The position numbers were made by a program, and so were the translations under genes. Shown in pieces: positions 27,319-27,708 of a stretch of 27,708 nt of DNA (its first letter is position 1; each line of letters begins with the position of its first letter). The notes beneath the pieces are model-generated. The model did no database searches. It was not told the origin of the DNA and worked only from the letters and a program-made list of their open reading frames with translations. Source of the DNA: UBA1268 sp965662195 (GTDB lineage Bacteria > Planctomycetota > Planctomycetia > Pirellulales > UBA1268). The stretch lies in assembly GCA_965662195.1 (NCBI GenBank), contig CBFIHA010000051.1:1-27708 (forward strand). Reading direction: 5' to 3'.

Positions 27319-27324
27319 GGGAGG
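27319..27324 (+). promoter_or_regulatory. Ribosome binding site GGGAGG for the HU gene
   Basis: GGGAGG lies 10 nt before the ATG at 27335 and decides this start over the much longer upstream open frame. Confidence 0.7.
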
Positions 27325-27334
27325 CAAGAACGAT

Positions 27335-27664
27335 ATGGCGAAGAAGACCGGAAGTAAGCCGTTGACGAAGACCGAGATCATGCGGGCGATCTCTGAGACG
27401 ACCGGCCTGGCCAAGAAGGACGTCGTAGCAGTGGTCGAGTCGCTGACCGACGAGATCGCCAAGGCGCTGAAGTCGAGTGGGATTGGCGTCTTTTCGATTC
27501 CCGGCCTGGTGAAGATTGAGCGGCGGAAGGTGCCGGCTCGTCCGGCCCAGAAGAACGTCAAGAATCCGTTCACCGGTGAGCTGCAGGACCGCCCAGCCAA
27601 GCCGGCCAGCGTGAAGGTCCGCGTGCGGGCCCTGAAGAACCTCAAGGCGATGGCTGAAAGCTGA
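27335..27664 (+). CDS. HU-family DNA-binding protein
   Basis: A 109-aa HU/IHF-fold DNA-binding protein. The N-terminal helices are 'LTKTEIMRAISETTGLAKKDV' without its last residue (about 10-29), then 'VVESLTDEIAKALKSSG' (about 33-49). The beta-arm region is 'GVFSIPGLVKIERRKVPARPAQ' in two parts: 'GVFSIPGLVKIERR' (51-64) and 'KVPARPAQ' (65-72), and then 'KNVKNPFTGE' (73-82), with the NPxTGE signature of the family. A basic C-terminus ends it. Compared with classical HU (about 90 aa) the arm is about six residues longer and there is a short basic N-terminal extension ('AKKTGSKP'), as in the longer HU-like proteins of Planctomycetes and some Proteobacteria. It probably binds and bends DNA in the nucleoid. 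It is transcribed divergently from the large cluster; a functional link to that cluster is not implied. Confidence 0.93.
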   Translation: MAKKTGSKPLTKTEIMRAISETTGLAKKDVVAVVESLTDEIAKALKSSGIGVFSIPGLVKIERRKVPARPAQKNVKNPFTGELQDRPAKPASVKVRVRALKNLKAMAES

Positions 27665-27708
27665 GCCCTGCGGGCGACAAGACGCTAGCAATGAAACGGG
27701 CGGCATCC

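Larger units (their letters stand above)
26917..27334. other. Divergent intergenic region (418 bp)
   Basis: The region separates the minus-strand cluster from the plus-strand HU gene and should hold promoters for both. It contains the candidate promoters and AT-rich inverted repeat listed separately, a short hairpin AGGCG/CGCCT at 27018..27032, and a GC-rich middle without coding potential that fits its neighbours. The plus-strand frame of the HU gene is open through it, but the ribosome site and the family N-terminus place the HU start at 27335. Confidence 0.6.

Noticed and set aside
26837..27334. N-terminal extension of the HU gene to an upstream start
   Set aside because: The extension has no family similarity, crosses the divergent promoter region, and the GGGAGG site 10 nt before 27335 marks the real start.

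Overview
The window looks like chromosomal DNA from a high-GC Planctomycete, probably Pirellulales-like, although the order cannot be fixed from sequence alone. The reasons are the paired DUF1592/1588/1585 and DUF1552 genes at the left end, the very long secreted PQQ-like propeller protein with its typical planctomycete N-terminal helical segment, the DUF58/BatA/von Willebrand A (VWA) gene arrangement, and a HU-like protein of the longer 'NPFTGE' type. I saw no mobile element, CRISPR array, tRNA or rRNA.

Layout. (1) 3..2513, plus strand: the 3' part of a planctomycete c-type cytochrome gene (DUF1592-DUF1588-DUF1585), then its usual partner, a Tat-exported DUF1552 protein. (2) 2526..26916, minus strand: thirteen closely spaced genes filling about 24.4 kb. 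Read in transcription order they are: a 1611-aa PQQ-like beta-propeller protein; a secreted alpha/alpha-toroid (squalene-cyclase-like) protein; a MoxR AAA+ ATPase; a DUF58 protein; a BatA-type VWA membrane protein; a second VWA membrane protein with a glutamine-amidotransferase-like region; a large membrane protein resembling DUF4175; a secreted coiled-coil protein with an acidic Gly/Pro/Glu linker; a secreted helical protein; a secreted NPCBM-like beta-sandwich protein; and three HtrA/trypsin-like PDZ proteins. (3) 26917..27334: a 418-bp divergent intergenic region. (4) 27335..27664, plus strand: a HU-family DNA-binding protein.

Most interesting: the three consecutive HtrA-like genes at the 3' end of the cluster overlap or abut, but only the first (5659..7476) keeps the His-Asp-Ser triad. 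In the second (4616..5662) the aligned positions are Ser-Glu-Pro, and in the third (2526..4619) they are Phe-Gly-Tyr. The third protein also carries a C-terminal alpha/beta-hydrolase-like domain whose nucleophile elbow has Gly in place of Ser. This looks like one active periplasmic protease made together with two catalytically dead scaffold or regulatory paralogues, downstream of a MoxR/VWA module.

How the parts may work together (inference): MoxR ATPases with VWA partners act in other bacteria as chaperone or assembly systems for envelope or periplasmic complexes. Here the partners would be a propeller platform, several secreted coiled-coil and beta-sandwich proteins and a protease/pseudoprotease set, suggesting an envelope assembly or quality-control machine. 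The cluster may be transcribed from a promoter before the propeller gene, with a possible internal promoter (a perfect TATAAT at 9935..9940) in front of the last five genes.
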